DNA of 64,000 bases from Combretum micranthum (taxonomy: Eukaryota; Streptophyta; Magnoliopsida; Myrtales; Combretaceae): positions 620,001 through 684,000 of the forward strand of contig JAMXBD010000231.1 in assembly GCA_024138025.1 (NCBI GenBank), written 5' to 3'. Below, one piece after another: positions 60,774 to 64,000 of this stretch (the stretch's first letter is position 1; each line of letters starts with the position of its first letter). Under the pieces are notes generated by a model. That model made no database searches. It had not been told where the DNA came from and saw nothing but the letters and a program-made list of their open reading frames with translations. The translations under genes were made by a program, and so were the position numbers.

Positions 60774-63668
60774 GGGGCCATATAATTTCATAATCTTCTT
60801 CATTAATATTTAAAACAATGTTATTATAATTGATTGTATTATAAAAATCTAAATGATATGGTAGTGCTTTTTTAATCTATAATATCGAAGCGGTTAGTAA
60901 GGTTTGGTGTTTTACATATATATATATATATATATAAATTATAGTAAAGTAATTATTAAGATGGTATATTGAAAAAAAAAATGCAGTGAGAGATAGTTTA
61001 TTTAACAGTTATGTGTGAAGGCAAATACCCATTTTATTGTTTTTATTTACAAAATCATACTTTTTTTCGTATAATCTCATAGATGTTCGATAGACGTAAT
61101 AATTTTCATTTTATTTTAGCACCCATATTATTATGGATACAATGTCTATTATTATACAACTGAGAAATTTTACTAAGAAGTCTAGTCAAGACTTAAATAA
61201 TCATATGGTTAATATCATTTTAAATATAAGTAAATTACAATTATATTTCTAACAAACTACAAGTTAGAGACTATTATTTTAAAAGTAAACAATACCTTTT
61301 AGATAAATTGAGTTTAAAGAAATTTATTTACATCACATTTAATAGCCAGGTTGAGTTCGATCTTAAACACAAATTCAAACTTTAACACTATTCCTAGATA
61401 TAGGGGCGGGTCAATCCTGCTTGAAACTAGTGCACTGACCTAGAATTGTCCCAACATGACATAGGCCTATGTCTAACGATATCGTTATTTTAATTGGTTT
61501 TAGACTTAAGAATTAAAGAAAAAAATCTTTTTTAATTACCAGATTGATATGGCAATAGCTTACTCCAAGTGACACATAAGAGACTTCAAATAACATTATG
61601 ACAAGTAGTCATTTTCGTTGAGTTATATATTCTAAACCTATGGAATTTCAGTAAAGGAGAACATGCAAACAAATGATTACTTTACAAAATTATTTAATTT
61701 ATCTACGTATGTATTTAACTATACTTTAAATTGGTCACACCCTCGCTTTTTATTTATTTGTTTATTTATTTTGTGTGTTGGAATAAAGTTTGCTGCTCCT
61801 TTTTCTCGCTTTTGCATGTCTGGTCGTTTCATAACACATTATGACAAAGTGAACAATTCGAATAATCTATCATTCTTCATGCTGGTTTTTTTACTGTTGA
61901 ATATAAGCTTTGATGGGCGTTGCAGCCAGAACAATGCTCACAGAATAATGGTAATAAACTCAAAATCCAATTGTAATATCATTAGTTACTATCCGTCTCT
62001 ACAATTATATGGAGCAAATCCTAAGAGTTGGACGTCCATTATTTGTGTAAAAATAGATATATAGTTGCATCATTTATTTTAAGCATTAACCTAATTTGTC
62101 CAATAGGATAAAAGGGTTAAGCGGAGAATTAAAAAAAAAAGAAAAATTCAACCCCATCTCCACAAAATCTGGTAAAAAAGAAAGAGGTTATAACCATAAA
62201 ATTGCAACAACCATCTTTTAATTTATGATCAATTATGTAAAATTATCCATCAATAAAACTTTAAAGGATAATATATCATATCAAAATTAAGAAAATTCTA
62301 AATCATGATCCTACAATTGAATACTTAATATATCATATTATATATATATTAATGGTTGAATGATTGACTGCATTATCTCATCAAGGATCTCAAAATTATT
62401 AATTAAACATTTTGTTGTTATTCTAATCACGTACATGGGGTTAAGGTTGATTTGTATGGTGGTTGATTGAGTTCCGTCTTATCTAATGAACTACACACAT
62501 ATATATATATATATGTGTGTGTGACTTGTCATTAGTCGAAAAGGTATGGTAGTATATCATTAAATAACGGATCATTTGGATAGGACATTTAGCAATTTAA
62601 ATTTTAGATATAAAGTTTGAATATAGCAAAACACTAATTGAAATTAATGTTTAATAACTTTCATTTTTAAGTATCAAATTTAAATAAGTAAAAGTTTAAT
62701 TGGATTTGATGTTTTTAGCAACTTCCAAATTTTAAATGTCAAAATTGTATTATACTGTGCCCTTTAATTTAAGTAGTTTGAAAAAAAAAAAAAAAAGAGA
62801 TAAAATTGATTATAAGGAATCAAAGATCTATCCCTTCTCTAATTGACTAGAACAGTCTGTAATTTTTATTCTTGAACATGACATGTCCTGAAAGCAAGGA
62901 CTATAACAACAAGAAATATTAAAGTTCAATGAAACCAGACGAAATTAGTTTTCTCCCAAGTATTAAGCAATCTTAAATTATATTGTCAGATTATTTTTCA
63001 TTGCTTTTCATGTCCTTTTTTTTTTCTTTTTTTTTTTAATCTAGATTTGAATCTTTCAGCTGTATTTACATTTTCTTGATTACCATTAATTATTTTCAAA
63101 TGCTGTTATATATATAATTAATCATTAAAATTATAATAAAATTGACTTGTGATATCTAAACATCTTGTTAATATAATAGAAAAACTCATTTGTAGGGTAC
63201 TCTTTGATAACTAATAGTAAAAAAGGGAAGCCTCTTCTGTATTAAATAATGTAATAAACATGCACAAACTGCAATAGATTGGGCATGTTGCCTGCCAACG
63301 AATATTAAATATAATTATTAATTATCACTTGTTACTCACTAATATTCCACATCCCTATCATTCGCCAAAAGGGATAAAGGTCGTGGACCCCTGGAAAGTG
63401 CTTCCCATGAAAATGAGGGATATACTTGCCACTTAAAAGAAAAAAAAAAAAAAGTACTACATACTAAGCGCGTTAGAGGCACTTAGGTTAACTGTAAAAA
63501 GTAAATTAACGTGTCCATTTATCCTTTTTAATTTCTATTTTAACACACCTGATTCTTGTATAGCATGTGTGTATAAAGGAAAAGAGCGATTATCAATCAT
63601 ATTTTACTATATGGTAGAAGCAGTATCACGTAGTTTTTATACAATTACCATTTATGTTTTAAACATAT

Positions 63669-63890
63669 GTCTGTTTGGATTGGCTTTTTTTCGGCAGATA
63701 CAGACACTTTTTCAAACTTTTTGCTAACAAATTATTTATCAAAAATAGATATAGATAAAAAAAATTGACAGTTTTCATCAAAAGATCAAATAGAATAAAA
63801 AAGATAAAATTTAGATGCAAATCGGATATATTTACACATATCATTTTAAAAAATACAGATACAGATGAAATACAGACAATCCAAATAGAC
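63669..63890. mobile_element. MITE, 222 bp
   Basis: Terminal inverted repeats GTCTGTTTGGATTG (63669) and CAATCCAAATAGAC (ending 63890) pair at 13 of 14 positions. The AT-rich interior has ACAGATACAGAT-like words. Similar but poorer versions lie near 22148-22340 and 49331-49523. No clear TSD. Confidence 0.6.
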
Positions 63891-63925
63891 CCATAACTTG
63901 TTAATAAATAATAATACTTACATCT

Positions 63926-64000
63926 AGAGGTGTGCATGGTACGGTTCGATCTGGTTCGCCATCTGAACCGAACGTAACCTAATATTACGGTTCGATTATT
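63926..64000. mobile_element. Start of a hAT-like TIR element, cut by window end
   Basis: GAGGTGTGCATGGTACGGTTCG followed by GGTTCGCCATCTGAACCGAACG. Same wording class as the element at 20334-21055. Confidence 0.4.

Larger units (their letters stand above)
60774..64000. other. Intergenic; no confident gene
   Basis: AT-rich. It holds a (TA)n run at about 60915-60937 and a perfect ACACACAT(AT)nATGTGTGT palindrome at about 62493-62522. The open frame 61663-62064 contains a hydrophobic signal-peptide-like stretch (SFFMLVFLLLNISFDGRCSQ) followed by a possible donor (AATG|GTAATA at about 61950), so it could be a first exon. I recognise no family and give it low weight. A MITE lies at 63669-63890, and a hAT-like end at 63926 runs off the window. 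Confidence 0.4.

Noticed and set aside
1..64000. tRNA, rRNA, CRISPR, bacterial-type operons or riboswitches
   Set aside because: None seen. The gene-poor, retroelement-rich organisation is that of a plant nuclear genome. GGTTCG words near 48290 and 63940 belong to TIR elements, not to tRNA T-arms.

Overview
This window looks like nuclear DNA from a flowering plant: intergenic, AT-rich, and packed with nested LTR retrotransposons. The signs are Ty3/gypsy and Ty1/copia polyprotein relics, initiator-tRNA-Met primer-binding sites, many TG...CA repeats flanked by 5-bp target-site duplications (TSDs), TRIM-type mini-elements, and a relic of a plant-specific LRK10-like receptor gene. I cannot name the species. 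By my own sum of the intervals listed, about two thirds of the window is LTR-element sequence. I see no intact host gene.

Layout. 132-3860 is a 3.7-kb solo LTR (family A, copy A1). 3861-10017 is decayed intergenic sequence with a GC-richer island at about 7.2-7.9 kb. 10018-17861 is a second family-A solo LTR (A4, minus strand) split by two later insertions, a 625-bp copia-like solo LTR and a 2.7-kb family-B solo LTR, each with its own TSD. 17862-22416 is intergenic with a hAT-like TIR element. 22417-23359 is a broken LRK10-like extracellular-domain gene with a recognisable 80-bp GT-AG intron and no kinase. 23673-26907 is an LTR (C1), followed by minus-strand gypsy pol debris (26908-28938) and plus-strand Tekay-like integrase/chromodomain debris (29366-30216) bracketed by two copies of a chimeric family-B LTR piece.

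30841-35001 is the decayed 3' end of another chromovirus with its LTR (D). 35002-41192 is LTR E, split by the third family-A solo LTR (A2). 41450-46505 is the fourth (A3, minus), carrying a 385-bp tandem duplication. A 565-bp TRIM follows at 46588-47152. After AT-rich intergenic DNA come a C-like LTR (51085 to about 53880) and a nearly complete but dead copia element (55758-60511) that has lost gag and has a TRIM-like element inside its RNase H region. The rest is intergenic with MITE-like elements.

The most interesting signals are not genes. (1) The 3' termini of the LTRs can fold into short hairpins, and both arms change together between copies. (2) Several LTR families carry a different array of short dyad-rich motifs in the interior of the LTR. 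(3) One host gene relic is well enough preserved to read its intron. Nesting gives a relative insertion order: E before A2, A4 before B-solo and copia-solo, copia before the inner TRIM.
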